Part shown: positions 16,362 to 25,106 of the stretch, piece by piece
Layout: the number at the start of each line of letters is the position of its first letter
Position numbering within the stretch: position 1 is the first letter of the stretch
NCBI GenBank assembly: GCA_020832455.1
Contig: JAFIEQ010000016.1
Span: 1 to 46,149 of the forward strand
DNA from: Nitriliruptoraceae bacterium
GTDB taxonomy: Bacteria > Actinomycetota > Nitriliruptoria > Nitriliruptorales > Nitriliruptoraceae
Length of the DNA: 46,149 bases
Direction of reading: 5' to 3'
Program-made: the position numbers and the translations under genes
The notes under the pieces: generated by a model
What the model was told of the DNA's origin: nothing
Database searches by the model: none
The model's input: only the letters and a program-made list of their open reading frames with translations

Positions 16362-17531
16362 GTGGATGCGAACGCGGCACTCCAGGCTCGGATCGACGCC
16401 GATGCGGCGCGCCTCGTCGCGCTCTCGCACGCGGTCCACGGTGATGCGGAGGTCGGCTTCGAGGAGCACACCTCCTCGCGTCGGGTGGCCGACGCGGCCG
16501 AGCAGGCGGGGTTCGCGGTCACCCACGGGGTCGGACGGCTCGACACCGCGGTCCACGCGGTCGCCGGGAGCGGTCCGCTGCACATCGGGATCTGCGCCGA
16601 GTACGACGCCCTCCCCGGGATCGGCCACGCCTGCGGACACAACGTCATCGCGGCGGCCGCCGTCGGGGCCGCGACCGCCCTGGCGGAGGTGGCCGACGAC
16701 GTCGGGCTCACCGTGCACCTGCTGGGCACCCCGGCCGAGGAAGGCGGGGGCGGCAAGATCCTGATGATGGAGGACGGGGCGTTCGACGGGCTGCACGCCG
16801 CGATGATGGTGCACCCCGCCCCGTTCGAGTCGGCCGTGTTCCCCTGCCTCGCGGTCCAGCACGTCGACGTGCGCTACGAGGGTCGGTCCGCGCACGCCTC
16901 GGCGTTCCCGCAGCTCGGCATCAACGCCGCCGACGCCCTGACGGTCGCGCAGGTCGGGATCGGACTGCTCCGCCAGCACATCAAGCCGACCGACCGGATC
17001 CACGGCATCGTGCTCGACGGCGGCGACGCGCCCAACATCGTCCCGGAGCGCACCTCCGGGCAGTGGTACGCCCGCTCGGCCAACCTCGCGGAGCTGGCCG
17101 AGCTGCTGCCCCGCGTCAAGGCCTGCTTCGAGGCGGGCGCGCTCGCGACGGGCGCGACGGTCCACTTCGACGAGCCGAGCCCCGCCTACTCGGAGTTCGT
17201 CCCGGACCCCGAGCTGGTCGCGCTGTGGGAGCAGCACGCACCGGCCGTCGGCCGGGTCTTCCCCGAGTACGACCTGCCCGCGGAACTGGCCGGGTCGACC
17301 GACATGGCGAACGTGTCGTTGGCCATGCCCTCCATCCATCCGATGCTGGCCATCGAGACGGACGGTGCGGTCAACCACCAGCCGGCGTTCACCGCCGCGT
17401 GCGTGCAGCCCTCCGCGGACCGGGCCGTACGCGAGGGCGCCCTCGGGATGGCCCGGACCGCGGTCGCCGCGGCACGGGACGCCGCCCTGCGCGACCGGCT
17501 GCTCGCCACCGCCTACCACCACGACTCGTGA
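16362..17531 (+). CDS. M20 family amidohydrolase (AbgB/M20D-like)
   Basis: A 389-residue zinc amidohydrolase. Metal-site landmarks are the CAEYDALPGIGHACGHN segment (residues about 78-94, with Asp and two His) and GTPAEEGGGG (residues about 122-131, the catalytic Glu pair). MVHPAPFE, YEGRSAHASAFP (lid/dimer domain) and STDMANVS follow. The spacing is that of p-aminobenzoyl-glutamate hydrolase-like enzymes, which cleave amide bonds next to an amino acid. The GTG start is taken from its position just before the first helix. Its stop overlaps the murL start by 4 bp, so the two are translationally coupled, and a role with Glu-containing cell-wall intermediates is possible. A TAGCGT lies at 16316-16321. 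Confidence 0.87.
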   Translation: MDANAALQARIDADAARLVALSHAVHGDAEVGFEEHTSSRRVADAAEQAGFAVTHGVGRLDTAVHAVAGSGPLHIGICAEYDALPGIGHACGHNVIAAAAVGAATALAEVADDVGLTVHLLGTPAEEGGGGKILMMEDGAFDGLHAAMMVHPAPFESAVFPCLAVQHVDVRYEGRSAHASAFPQLGINAADALTVAQVGIGLLRQHIKPTDRIHGIVLDGGDAPNIVPERTSGQWYARSANLAELAELLPRVKACFEAGALATGATVHFDEPSPAYSEFVPDPELVALWEQHAPAVGRVFPEYDLPAELAGSTDMANVSLAMPSIHPMLAIETDGAVNHQPAFTAACVQPSADRAVREGALGMARTAVAAARDAALRDRLLATAYHHDS

Positions 17532-19021
17532 CCACCTTCACCGCGGCGCACGAGGCCGCGAGCCGTCGCGTCGGCGCCAGCATCGACGACGCCCGGTTCC
17601 GCGTGCTCGGGTGGGAGGTCGCCGGGGACGCCGTCCACCTCCGCCACCAGATCGATGGCCTGCCCCCCTTCACGGAGACCGTGCGCTTCCCCGACCACGA
17701 TCTGGCTGCGGCGCTGGCCGGTCCCACCGGGGCGGCGCTGCGTGGGGCGTTCGAGCTGTTGGCCGTGGTCACGCTGCCCTCGACCTACAAGCTGACCCTC
17801 GCCCCGGTGATCGACCTCGGCACCACGGACCCGGCTGCCGTGCGCGTCGCCGAGGTGCTGGTCCGCGAGGGTCTGCGCGAGTTCGCCGTCACGAACGGCC
17901 TCGCCCCCGGCGGGCTGACCGCCTGGCCGCGCATCGACTCGACGTCGAGCGCCCCCGGCCCCGACGACGGCGCGCGCCCGTCCGGTCCGTCGGGACCGTC
18001 GGGACCGTCGGGACCGTCGGGACCGTCCGGCCTGGACGACGACGCGTCGGGGGTCACCGAGCCCGGCCCAGCCCGTGTCCTGGTCCCGGTCGGCGGTGGC
18101 AAGGACTCCGCGGTGACCCTCGGGCTGGCGCGGCGCGCCGGGTTCGACGTCGCTGCCGTCGCGGTCAACCCGCGTCCGTCGATGGTGCGCACCGCGCAGG
18201 CCGCCGGTGTGCCGCTGGTGACCGTCGAACGCCACCTCGACGAGGCCCTGTTCGCCGCGAACGACGCCGGTGGTCTCAACGGGCACGTCCCCATCACCGC
18301 GATCGTGGCGACGATCACCGCCATCGCGGCGCTGCTCGACGGGCGACCCGACGTGCTGCTGTCCAACGAGGGGTCGGCGGACGAGCCGACCCGCACGGTC
18401 GACGGGGTCGACGTCAACCACCAGTACTCCAAGTCGTCCGCCTTCGAGCGGCTCCACCTCGCTGCCATGGCCTCGGCCACCGGCGACCGGGTCCGGGTCT
18501 GGTCGGCGCTGCGCGGCGTCCCGGAGCTGCTGATCGCCGGGTGCTTCGCCGCCCTGGACGTCCCGCTGGCCTCCGTGAACTCCTGCAACCGGGCCTACGC
18601 GCTGCGTGGTCAACGACGCGAGTGGTGCGGGCGCTGTCCCAAGTGCCTGTTCGTGCAGCTCATGCTGGCGCCGTTCGTGGACCCGGCGGCGTTCCGCGCG
18701 GGCACGGGGTTCGACGCGCTGGCCGAGGCCGACCTCGTCCCGGCGTTCCACGACCTGACGGACCCGCAGCGCAAGCCCTTCGAGTGCGTCGGCACCGTGG
18801 AGGAGGTGCAGCTCGCCTTCGACCTGCTCGCCGACGACGCCCGGTGGGCGCGGCACGCGGCGGTCCGTGCGATCGGCCTGGCCGGCCGGGGCGCGCACGA
18901 GCGGCTGACGATGATGGCCGGGACGGTGCGTCCGAACGCGGTGGACCAACGGCTCGACCCCACGATCGCCGCCACCATCGCCGATGCGGTCGCACGCGTC
19001 GCCGACCGGCCGCCGTCGTGA
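17528..19021 (+). CDS. murL: UDP-N-acetylmuramoyl-L-alanyl-L-glutamate epimerase
   Basis: MurL-like protein, 497 residues. In Xanthomonas and some actinobacteria MurL uses ATP to epimerise the terminal L-Glu of UDP-MurNAc-L-Ala-L-Glu to D-Glu, replacing glutamate racemase. The ATP-binding PP-loop-like motif VPVGGGKDSAVTLGLARRAG is near residues 184-204. The family block SVNSCNRAYALRGQRREW followed by CGRCPKCLF lies near residues 350-377, and LSNEGSADEPT and VNHQYSKSSAFE fall between. It begins with GTG overlapping the M20 stop and ends overlapping the murD2 start. A six-unit Pro-Ser-Gly repeat (17978-18031) forms a linker before the PP-loop. Confidence 0.92.
   Translation: MTTFTAAHEAASRRVGASIDDARFRVLGWEVAGDAVHLRHQIDGLPPFTETVRFPDHDLAAALAGPTGAALRGAFELLAVVTLPSTYKLTLAPVIDLGTTDPAAVRVAEVLVREGLREFAVTNGLAPGGLTAWPRIDSTSSAPGPDDGARPSGPSGPSGPSGPSGPSGLDDDASGVTEPGPARVLVPVGGGKDSAVTLGLARRAGFDVAAVAVNPRPSMVRTAQAAGVPLVTVERHLDEALFAANDAGGLNGHVPITAIVATITAIAALLDGRPDVLLSNEGSADEPTRTVDGVDVNHQYSKSSAFERLHLAAMASATGDRVRVWSALRGVPELLIAGCFAALDVPLASVNSCNRAYALRGQRREWCGRCPKCLFVQLMLAPFVDPAAFRAGTGFDALAEADLVPAFHDLTDPQRKPFECVGTVEEVQLAFDLLADDARWARHAAVRAIGLAGRGAHERLTMMAGTVRPNAVDQRLDPTIAATIADAVARVADRPPS
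17978..18031 (+). repeat. Six 9-bp repeats encoding Pro-Ser-Gly in murL
   Basis: Six in-frame 9-bp units of the form ccgtcSggN, four of them identical, encode (PSG)6 between the N-terminal domain of MurL and its ATP-binding domain. Because units are 9 bp, copy-number change would keep the frame and only alter linker length. Confidence 0.9.
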
Positions 19022-20328
19022 TCGCGCTGATCGGCACGGGCCGGGAGACACGCGCACTGGCGACGCGCCTGCGGGCGGAACAGGGGGACCTCGACCTGAT
19101 CGTCCTCGACGAGGCGGAACCGGACCCCGAGGCGCTCGCGGCGTTCGCCGCGCTCGGGATCGAGGTCCGCACCGGGGTCGACCTGGACGACCCTGGTGCC
19201 CTGCCGACGACGACGACCGCGGTCTACCGCTCCCCCGGGGTCCCCCCCTCCCGCCCGGCGCTCGCCGCCGCCGCGGCACGCGGGCTCGCGATCACGACCC
19301 CGACCGGCTGGTGGACCGCCCACCGCGACAACGGTGACGTCATCGCCATCACCGGGACCAAGGGCAAGTCCACGACCGCGGCGCTCGTCGCCCACCTGCT
19401 GCGCGCCGACGGACGGACCGTGTCCCTGGTCGGCAACATCGGCCGCGCGGCCGTCGAGGTCGACCCGACCACGGCGCCGGCCGACGACATCGTGCTCGAG
19501 CTGTCGAGCTACCAACTCGCCGACCTGGTCACCCGCCGCCCGTTCGCGATCGGGGTGGTCACCACCCTGCTGCGTGACCACGTGCCGTGGCACGGCTCCC
19601 TGGAGCGCTACCACGCGGACAAACTGCGGCTGCTGACCAACGCACGGACCCGGATCGTCAGTCCGAGCGTCGCGGCGCACCCCGCGGTGCGCGGACGGGA
19701 CCTGGACGCGGTGGCCGTCACCGCGCTGCGCGACCGGATCGCGACCGCACTGGCCGTCGCCGGGCTCCACGGGGACCACCTCGTGGACGATGCGGCCCTG
19801 GCGCTGGCCGCCGTGGATGCCCGTCGCCCCCGACCCGGTGGGGTCGCGGCCCTGATCGACGCACTGACCGACTTCACGCCGCTGCCCCACCGCCAGACCC
19901 CGGTGGCCACCGTCGACGGCCGGCGCTTCGTCGACGACAGCATCTCCACCATCCCGGAGTCGGCGGTCGCCGCGATCCGGTCCCACCTCGACCGGGGGCC
20001 GGTGACCGTCCTGCTCGGCGGCGACGACCGGGGCCAGGACCTGGCCCCGCTGGTCGACGCGCTCGGGGACGAACGGGTGACCGCCATCGTGCTCGGTCCG
20101 CTCGCCACGCGGCTGGAGCCCGCCCTCGCCGGCGCTGCCGGTCGGGTCCACCGCGTGGAGGACCTCGAGGCCGCCGTGGACCGCGCGGTCGCCCTCACGC
20201 CGCGTGGGGGGACGATCCTGCTGTCCCCAGCGGCGCCCTCGTTCCACGCCCACCGCGACTTCGTCGCACGCGGGGAGCGGTTCGTGGCGCTGGTCGACGC
20301 GCTCGCCGCGGGCCACCCGACCAGCTGA
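19018..20328 (+). CDS. murD2: UDP-N-acetylmuramoyl-L-alanine--L-glutamate ligase
   Basis: Mur ligase of 436 residues. By analogy with characterised MurD2 proteins it adds L-Glu, not D-Glu, to UDP-MurNAc-L-Ala, making the substrate for MurL. The ATP loop GDVIAITGTKGKSTTAALVAHLL is near residues 105-128. LVGNIG, VLELSSYQLADL and LRDHVPWHG match the MurD central domain; FVDDSISTIPESAVAAI and LLGGDDRGQDL the C-terminal domain; ILLSPAAPSFHAHRDFVARGE the usual MurD end. The GTG overlaps the murL stop by 4 bp. The assignment to MurD2 rather than MurD rests on motif divergence and on the coupling to murL. Confidence 0.92.
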   Translation: MIALIGTGRETRALATRLRAEQGDLDLIVLDEAEPDPEALAAFAALGIEVRTGVDLDDPGALPTTTTAVYRSPGVPPSRPALAAAAARGLAITTPTGWWTAHRDNGDVIAITGTKGKSTTAALVAHLLRADGRTVSLVGNIGRAAVEVDPTTAPADDIVLELSSYQLADLVTRRPFAIGVVTTLLRDHVPWHGSLERYHADKLRLLTNARTRIVSPSVAAHPAVRGRDLDAVAVTALRDRIATALAVAGLHGDHLVDDAALALAAVDARRPRPGGVAALIDALTDFTPLPHRQTPVATVDGRRFVDDSISTIPESAVAAIRSHLDRGPVTVLLGGDDRGQDLAPLVDALGDERVTAIVLGPLATRLEPALAGAAGRVHRVEDLEAAVDRAVALTPRGGTILLSPAAPSFHAHRDFVARGERFVALVDALAAGHPTS

Positions 20329-20436
20329 TCGCCGCCGCAGCGACGCCGTGGCCGGCCGCGGCACGAGCGGGACGTCACGACCGTCGAGCACGCGGAGGCT
20401 CGACGGGCGCCTGCCGAGACGGAACGTGCCACCACC

Positions 20437-20465
20437 GTGACGTTCGCGGCCGGTCGAGCTAGCGT
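20437..20465 (+). promoter_or_regulatory. Candidate promoter of the D-2-hydroxyacid dehydrogenase gene
   Basis: GTGACG (20437-20442) and TAGCGT (20460-20465) are separated by 17 bases. The start would be near 20472, about 30 bases before the GTG. The rest of the 173-bp gap after murD2 shows no clear terminator. Confidence 0.35.
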
Positions 20466-20501
20466 CCCCGCGCGACCTGACGAGCGGCTGGAGGGGTGCA
20501 C

Positions 20502-21416
20502 GTGGGTGGAGCTCGATGCGCGGTGCTTCCCGAGGGGACACGTGAGGAGTTGCGTTCCGCCGTCACCGAAGGCGGCGGGCAGATCGTGGACGTCGCGGAG
20601 GCGGACGCGATCATCTGGACGGCGAGCGACCGTCCGGAGGAGCTCCGTGCCGCCCTGGATGCCAACCCGGACATCGCGTGGGTCCAGCTCCCCTTCGCCG
20701 GGGTCGAACCCTTCCTCGACGTCATCGACGACGATCGCACGTGGACCTGTGGCAAGGGGGTCTACGCGGAGCCGGTCGCCGAACACGCGCTCGCGCTGAT
20801 GCTCGGCGGCCTCCGCGGCGTCGGGCACTACGCGCGCCAGCCCGGCTGGTCCGGGCCGATCGGTCGGAACCTGCTCGGCGCCCACGTCTGCATCCTCGGC
20901 GGCGGATCGATCACCCGATCGCTGGTCCGGCTGCTGCTGCCCTTCGGTGCCTACCTCACCGTGGTGCGCAACCGTCCGGAGCCGATCCCCGGTGTGGCCG
21001 AGGTCTTCGAGCTCGGCGAGCTGCACCAGGCCATCGCCGAAGCCGACGTGATCGTGCTGGCACTGGCCCTGACGCCGGAGACCGAGCACGTCATCGATGC
21101 CGCCGCCCTCGAGGTCATGCACGACGACGCGTGGATCGTCAACGTCGCGCGTGGCCGGCACATCGACCAGCAGGCGCTGACGGCGGCGCTGCAGGAGGGG
21201 CGGCTCGGCGGCGCGGCGCTGGACGTCACCGACCCCGAGCCGCTGCCCGACGACGACCCCCTGTGGTCGATGGACAACGTCATCATCACCCCCCACGTCG
21301 GCAACACCCCGGACATGGGGATCCGCCTGCTGTGGGCCCGGGTCCGCGAGAACGTCGAACGGTTCAGCAAGGGTGAGGAACTGCTCGGCCCGGTGCACAC
21401 CGACCTCGGCTACTGA
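20502..21416 (+). CDS. D-isomer specific 2-hydroxyacid dehydrogenase
   Basis: NAD(P)-dependent dehydrogenase of 304 residues that interconverts 2-oxoacids and D-2-hydroxyacids. The Rossmann motif is LLGAHVCILGGGSITRSLVRLLLPFG. The catalytic Arg is in NVARGRHID, the Glu in DVTDPEPLPDDDPLW, and the His in VIITPHVGNTPD. The catalytic domain is a little short at the N-terminus. I use GTG 20502 because GGAGG ends 7 bases before it; GTG 20496 is in frame but too close to that site. It follows murD2 on the same strand after 173 bp, apparently with its own promoter, and is convergent with the next gene (4 bp between stops). Substrate unknown. Confidence 0.88.
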   Translation: MGGARCAVLPEGTREELRSAVTEGGGQIVDVAEADAIIWTASDRPEELRAALDANPDIAWVQLPFAGVEPFLDVIDDDRTWTCGKGVYAEPVAEHALALMLGGLRGVGHYARQPGWSGPIGRNLLGAHVCILGGGSITRSLVRLLLPFGAYLTVVRNRPEPIPGVAEVFELGELHQAIAEADVIVLALALTPETEHVIDAAALEVMHDDAWIVNVARGRHIDQQALTAALQEGRLGGAALDVTDPEPLPDDDPLWSMDNVIITPHVGNTPDMGIRLLWARVRENVERFSKGEELLGPVHTDLGY

Positions 21417-21420
21417 ACGC

Positions 21421-21963
21421 TCAGGGGTCCTCGGGCCGGGGCGGGCCACCGAAGCGCGGGTCCTGCGCATCGCGGCGCCGCCCCTCCAGCACGTCCACCA
21501 GCAGCTTCGCCTCCCAGCCGTAGGCGCTGGTCGACGGCAGGACCCCGTCGGCGCCCGTCCGCATCCGCTGCAGGCGACGCATCCGGTAGCGCCGGCGCAG
21601 CGTCGGGTCGGTCCCCTCGCGGAACGCGATGCCGACGAGTTGGCCGGTGACGGTCTTGGCGCGCCGCAGTTCGATCGGGACGAACCGGTCGATCGCGTCC
21701 CACGGCAGCCGCTCGTGACGCCACACGCTGCGCACCAGCAACCCCGCCCGGTCCACGACGATCTGCCCCGGGCGGATGACCAGCGCCGTCGCGGCCAGGA
21801 ACGTGCCCCCGAAGACCACGACCAGGATCCCACCGACGACCGGTGACGTGGGCGTCACGCCGATCGCCACCGCCAGCAACGTCCCTGCCATCCCGGCCAG
21901 CCCGACGTTGCGGGCACGGGGCTCGGTGATCACCAGGGGGGCGCCGGGCTCGGTGCTCGTCAC
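21421..21963 (-). CDS. Membrane-associated PH-like domain protein
   Basis: A 180-residue protein. Two adjacent hydrophobic segments (about residues 20-62, VGLAGMAGTLLAVAIGV and GGILVVVFGGTFLAATALVI) form a hairpin anchor. They are followed by a soluble part that begins RPGQIVVDRAGLLVRSVWRHERLPWDAIDRFVPIE, the pattern of bacterial PH-domain (bPH/DUF-type) membrane proteins in actinobacteria. The C-terminus is Arg-rich and then Pro-rich. Start GTG with GAGGAG 5 bases upstream. Function unknown. It is divergent from the YbaK gene, with 212 bp between. Confidence 0.72.
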   Translation of the reverse strand: MTSTEPGAPLVITEPRARNVGLAGMAGTLLAVAIGVTPTSPVVGGILVVVFGGTFLAATALVIRPGQIVVDRAGLLVRSVWRHERLPWDAIDRFVPIELRRAKTVTGQLVGIAFREGTDPTLRRRYRMRRLQRMRTGADGVLPSTSAYGWEAKLLVDVLEGRRRDAQDPRFGGPPRPEDP

Positions 21964-22175
21964 GACTGCTCCTCGATCGACGATGGCGCGCGTGTCCGTC
22001 GCCCGGCTCGCGCGCGAGCGGCTCCGGGACGCGCCACCTCGTGACGGGCGGGGAGGGTAGGGCGTCACGTACCGGACCGAGCATGTTGCGTCCGTGGTGG
22101 CGTCCCGTCACGCTCACGGCCCGTGCGCGCCGGCCCGCACGGCGCCCGTTCCCGTCCGCCGAGGAGCCCGTCCCC

Positions 22176-22688
22176 GTGTCCGATCCGCTCGACCTCGCCC
22201 AGACCGACCTCGAACGCCGCGTCATCGAGGCGGTGTCCGCGACCGGCGCCCCGTTCGACGTGATCGAGATCGATCCCGACCTCGCCGACACCGCGGCGTT
22301 CTGCACGAGCTACGGCTACCCGTTGGACACATCGGGGAACTGCATCGTGGTCGCCTCCCGGGACGAGGAACCGACGCTGGCGGCCTGCGTCGCCCTCGCG
22401 ACGACGAAGCTCGACGTCAACAAGCGCGTCCGCAAGCTGCTCGGGGTACGCAAGCTGTCGTTCGCGCCGGCCGAGCTGACCCAGCAGCACACGGGCATGC
22501 AGATCGGTGGTGTCACCCCGTTCCGGCTCCCCGAGGGGCTGGCGCTCTACCTCGACGCGCGCATCGAACCGCTGGCGCGCGTCATCGTCGGCGGGGGCAG
22601 CCGTCGTCTGAAGCTCTCGGTGGACCCGGCAGCACTGGCCGCGGTGGGAGGCACCTTCGTCGAGGACCTGGCCATCCCGATCGGCTGA
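22176..22688 (+). CDS. YbaK/EbsC aminoacyl-tRNA deacylase
   Basis: A 170-residue single-domain member of the YbaK/ProX editing superfamily, which hydrolyses misacylated tRNAs such as Cys- or Ala-tRNA(Pro) in trans. The family core is visible: TSGNCIVVASRDEEPTLAACVALATTKLDVNKRVRKLLG (catalytic-site Lys in TTKLD) and MQIGGVTPFRLPEGLALYLDARI (the GGVTPFG-type loop). I start at GTG with GAGGAG 9 bases before it; an ATG at 22083 would add 31 Arg/Pro-rich residues without family resemblance. It is convergent with leuD, and its stop codon lies at the start of a tandem repeat that may terminate transcription. Confidence 0.85.
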   Translation: MSDPLDLAQTDLERRVIEAVSATGAPFDVIEIDPDLADTAAFCTSYGYPLDTSGNCIVVASRDEEPTLAACVALATTKLDVNKRVRKLLGVRKLSFAPAELTQQHTGMQIGGVTPFRLPEGLALYLDARIEPLARVIVGGGSRRLKLSVDPAALAAVGGTFVEDLAIPIG

Positions 22689-22742
22689 GCCCGCACGGGC
22701 TGAGCCCGCGCGGGCTGAGCTCGCGCGGGCCGAGCCCGTGGG
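22683..22742. terminator. 15-bp tandem repeats forming GC hairpins (ybaK/leuD)
   Basis: Four imperfect copies of ggctgagcccgcgcg (22683-22697, 22698-22712, 22713-22727, 22728-22742) start inside the ybaK stop region. Each junction creates the palindrome gcccgcgcgggc or a near match, so strong hairpins can form on either strand between the convergent ybaK and leuD genes. A bidirectional terminator is the simplest reading. Confidence 0.5.
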
Positions 22743-22769
22743 TGGGAGCGCAACCTCGGGGGTGGGAGC

Positions 22770-23399
22770 TCAGGGGGTGGGCACCAGCGGCGTGAAGCTC
22801 GGACGCGTGCCCTCGAACGCGTCGATGGCGTCGACGTGTTCGAGCGTCAGGGCGATGTCGTCGAGCCCGTTGATCAGACAGTGCTTGGTGTGCTGGTCGA
22901 CGTCGAAGGGCGCCTCGACCCCCTCGAGCGCACCGACCGCGGGCGCGCTGACCAGCTGCTGGGCCAGGTCGACGGTCACCTGCACGGCCGGGTCGGCCGC
23001 CACGAGCGCCTCGAGCTGGCGGACCACCGCGACGTCGAGTTCGACGCAGAGCAGACCGATCTTGCCGCAGTTGGTCCGGAAGATGTCCGCGAAGCTGGAG
23101 GCGATGACCACCCGGAACCCGGCGTCGTCGAGAGCCCAGGGGGCGTGCTCGCGCGAGGAGCCGCAGCCGAAGTTCCGCCCGGTGAGCAGCACCTCGGCAC
23201 CGGCGTGCTCCGGCTTGTTCATCGGGAAGGCGGGGTCGGGCGAGCCATCGTCGAGGTAGCGCCGCTCGGAGAACGCGAACGGCCCGAACCCGGTCTTGGT
23301 CACCCGCTTGAGGAACTGCTTGGGGATGATCAGGTCCGTGTCCGCATCATCGATCATGATCGGGCAGACGTGGCTGGTGACGGTGGTGAAGGCCTTCAT
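22770..23399 (-). CDS. leuD: 3-isopropylmalate dehydratase small subunit
   Basis: A 209-residue swivelling-domain subunit of isopropylmalate isomerase. The active-site loop [17 protein letters not shown] (about residues 73-89) and the N-terminal [15 protein letters not shown] are diagnostic. It pairs with LeuC to convert 2- to 3-isopropylmalate and, in the citramalate route, citramalate to 3-methylmalate. The ATG overlaps the leuC stop by 4 bp (ATGA). With CimA and LeuB also in the window this enzyme probably serves both pathways, which is inference. Confidence 0.96.
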   Translation of the reverse strand: MKAFTTVTSHVCPIMIDDADTDLIIPKQFLKRVTKTGFGPFAFSERRYLDDGSPDPAFPMNKPEHAGAEVLLTGRNFGCGSSREHAPWALDDAGFRVVIASSFADIFRTNCGKIGLLCVELDVAVVRQLEALVAADPAVQVTVDLAQQLVSAPAVGALEGVEAPFDVDQHTKHCLINGLDDIALTLEHVDAIDAFEGTRPSFTPLVPTP

Positions 23400-24829
23400 C
23401 GGTCGGTCTCCTCGTCGAGCAGGTCACGGACGTCGACGAACCGGCCGTGGATGGCGGCCGCGGCGGCCATCGCCGGCGACACCAGGTGGGTACGGCCCTT
23501 GAAACCCTGCCGACCCTCGAAGTTGCGGTTGGACGTCGACGCGCAGCGTTCCCCGGGCGCGAGTTGATCCGGGTTCATCCCCAGGCACATCGAGCACCCC
23601 GGATCGCGCCAGTCGAACCCGGCGTCGATCAGGATGCGGTCGAGCCCTTCGGCTTCCGCCGCGGCCTTCACGAGCCCGGACCCGGGCACGACCATGGCCT
23701 CGACGCCGTCGGCGACCCGCTTGCCCTGCACGACCGCGGCGACGGCCCGCAGGTCCTCGATGCGCCCATTCGTGCACGAGCCGATGAAGACCTTGTCGAG
23801 GGCGAGGTCGGTGATCCGCTCCCCGCCCTCGAGCCCCATGTAGTCGTAGGCACGGGTCCACTGGGTCGCGGTCGCCTCGTCGGGCGCCTCGTCCAGCCGC
23901 GGGACCCGGTCGGCGATGGTGACCGACTGCGCCGGGGTCGTACCCCAGGTCACGGTCGGGATGACCTTGGTCGCGTCGATGGTGACGGTGCGGTCGAAGC
24001 GCGCGCCCTCGTCGGTGGCCAGCGCCCGCCAGGCCTGCAGGGCGGCGTCCCAGTCGTCGCCCTTCGGCGCCAGCGGCTTGTCCTTGAGGTAGGCGAAGGT
24101 CGTCTCGTCGGGGGAGATCAGTCCCGCCCGTGCACCGCCCTCGATCGACATGTTGCAGATGGTCATCCTCCCCTCCATGGAGAGGTTGCGGATCGCCTCG
24201 CCGCGGTACTCGATGACCTGGCCGACGCCGCCGTCGACCCCGATCGTGTTGAGGATGTGCAGGATCAGGTCCTTGGCGGTCGTGCCGGCGGGCAGCTCTC
24301 CCTCGACCTCGACGGCCAGCGTGCGGGGCATGCGCTGGGGCAGCGTCTGGGTCGCCAGCACGTGCTCGACCTCCGAGGTCCCGATCCCGAACGCGAGCGC
24401 GCCGAACGCGCCGTGCGTGGCGGTGTGCGAGTCGCCGCAGACGATGACCGACCCGGGCTGGGTCAGGCCGAGCTCCGGACCGATGATGTGCACGATCCCC
24501 TGGTTGCGACTGCCCATCTCGAACAGCTTGATGCCGAACTCGTCGCAGTTGCGCGTCAGCGCATCCATCTGCGCCTGGGACAGCTCGTCCGCGACGGGCA
24601 GGTCCCCGCGGGTCTGGCGCGGATCGGTGGGGACGTTGTGGTCCATCGTGGCCAGGGTCAGCTCCGGGCGGCGGACCGGTCGGCCGGCCTGCCGCAGGCC
24701 GTCGAACGCCTGGGGCGAGGTGACCTCGTGGACCAGGTGCAGGTCGACGTAGAGCAGGTCGGGCACCCCCGCCTCCTGGCGGACGAGGTGCTGATCCCAG
24801 ATCTTCTCGATGATGGTCTTGGCTGCCAT
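23396..24829 (-). CDS. leuC: 3-isopropylmalate dehydratase large subunit
   Basis: Aconitase-family iron-sulfur subunit, 477 residues. It begins [16 protein letters not shown]. Three cluster cysteines are recognisable: one in [14 protein letters not shown] and two in [47 protein letters not shown] and the [16 protein letters not shown] block are standard. It forms the [4Fe-4S] catalytic half of isopropylmalate isomerase with LeuD, whose gene overlaps its stop. A small tautomerase-like gene lies 91 bp upstream on the same strand and may share its promoter. Confidence 0.97.
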   Translation of the reverse strand: MAAKTIIEKIWDQHLVRQEAGVPDLLYVDLHLVHEVTSPQAFDGLRQAGRPVRRPELTLATMDHNVPTDPRQTRGDLPVADELSQAQMDALTRNCDEFGIKLFEMGSRNQGIVHIIGPELGLTQPGSVIVCGDSHTATHGAFGALAFGIGTSEVEHVLATQTLPQRMPRTLAVEVEGELPAGTTAKDLILHILNTIGVDGGVGQVIEYRGEAIRNLSMEGRMTICNMSIEGGARAGLISPDETTFAYLKDKPLAPKGDDWDAALQAWRALATDEGARFDRTVTIDATKVIPTVTWGTTPAQSVTIADRVPRLDEAPDEATATQWTRAYDYMGLEGGERITDLALDKVFIGSCTNGRIEDLRAVAAVVQGKRVADGVEAMVVPGSGLVKAAAEAEGLDRILIDAGFDWRDPGCSMCLGMNPDQLAPGERCASTSNRNFEGRQGFKGRTHLVSPAMAAAAAIHGRFVDVRDLLDEETDR

Positions 24830-24920
24830 GGTGGGGTGGGCCTCTCGGGCTCGGGTGGTGGCACGGACCGACGACGTCGGTCCGCCGGGGGAACCGGGGG
24901 TCGCGCCGGCTCCGGGGCGC

Positions 24921-25106
24921 TCAGCTCCAGCGGGCCGTGGCGGCCGCCTGCACGGAGCGGTAGTCGACCTCCTCGGAGCGCTCGACCTCGACGTGGACGT
25001 CGTCGGAGCCGGTGGAGTCGAGGTAGGACGCAGCGACGTCGGCGACGAGCTGCGCCTCCTGCTCCGGGGTGTGGTCCGGGGGGACCGTGACCTTGATGAC
25101 CGTCAT
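24921..25106 (-). CDS. Small tautomerase-like protein lacking Pro1
   Basis: A 61-residue protein of the size and beta-alpha-beta order of 4-oxalocrotonate tautomerases: a strand ([10 protein letters not shown]), a helix beginning [18 protein letters not shown], then a strand ([17 protein letters not shown]). However, the residue after Met is Thr, whereas active enzymes need an N-terminal Pro, so catalysis of the usual kind seems excluded. It starts with ATG 25106, near AAGG. It sits 91 bp upstream of leuC on the same strand. The family assignment is tentative. Confidence 0.5.
   Translation of the reverse strand: MTVIKVTVPPDHTPEQEAQLVADVAASYLDSTGSDDVHVEVERSEEVDYRSVQAAATARWS

Noticed and set aside
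17978-18031. Short regular repeats considered as a CRISPR or mobile-element remnant
   Set aside because: Nine-base units with no spacers, in frame within murL, encoding Pro-Ser-Gly; a coding minisatellite.
22083-22175. Upstream ATG for the YbaK protein
   Set aside because: It would add 31 Arg/Pro/Ala-rich residues unlike the family; GTG 22176 has GAGGAG at proper distance.
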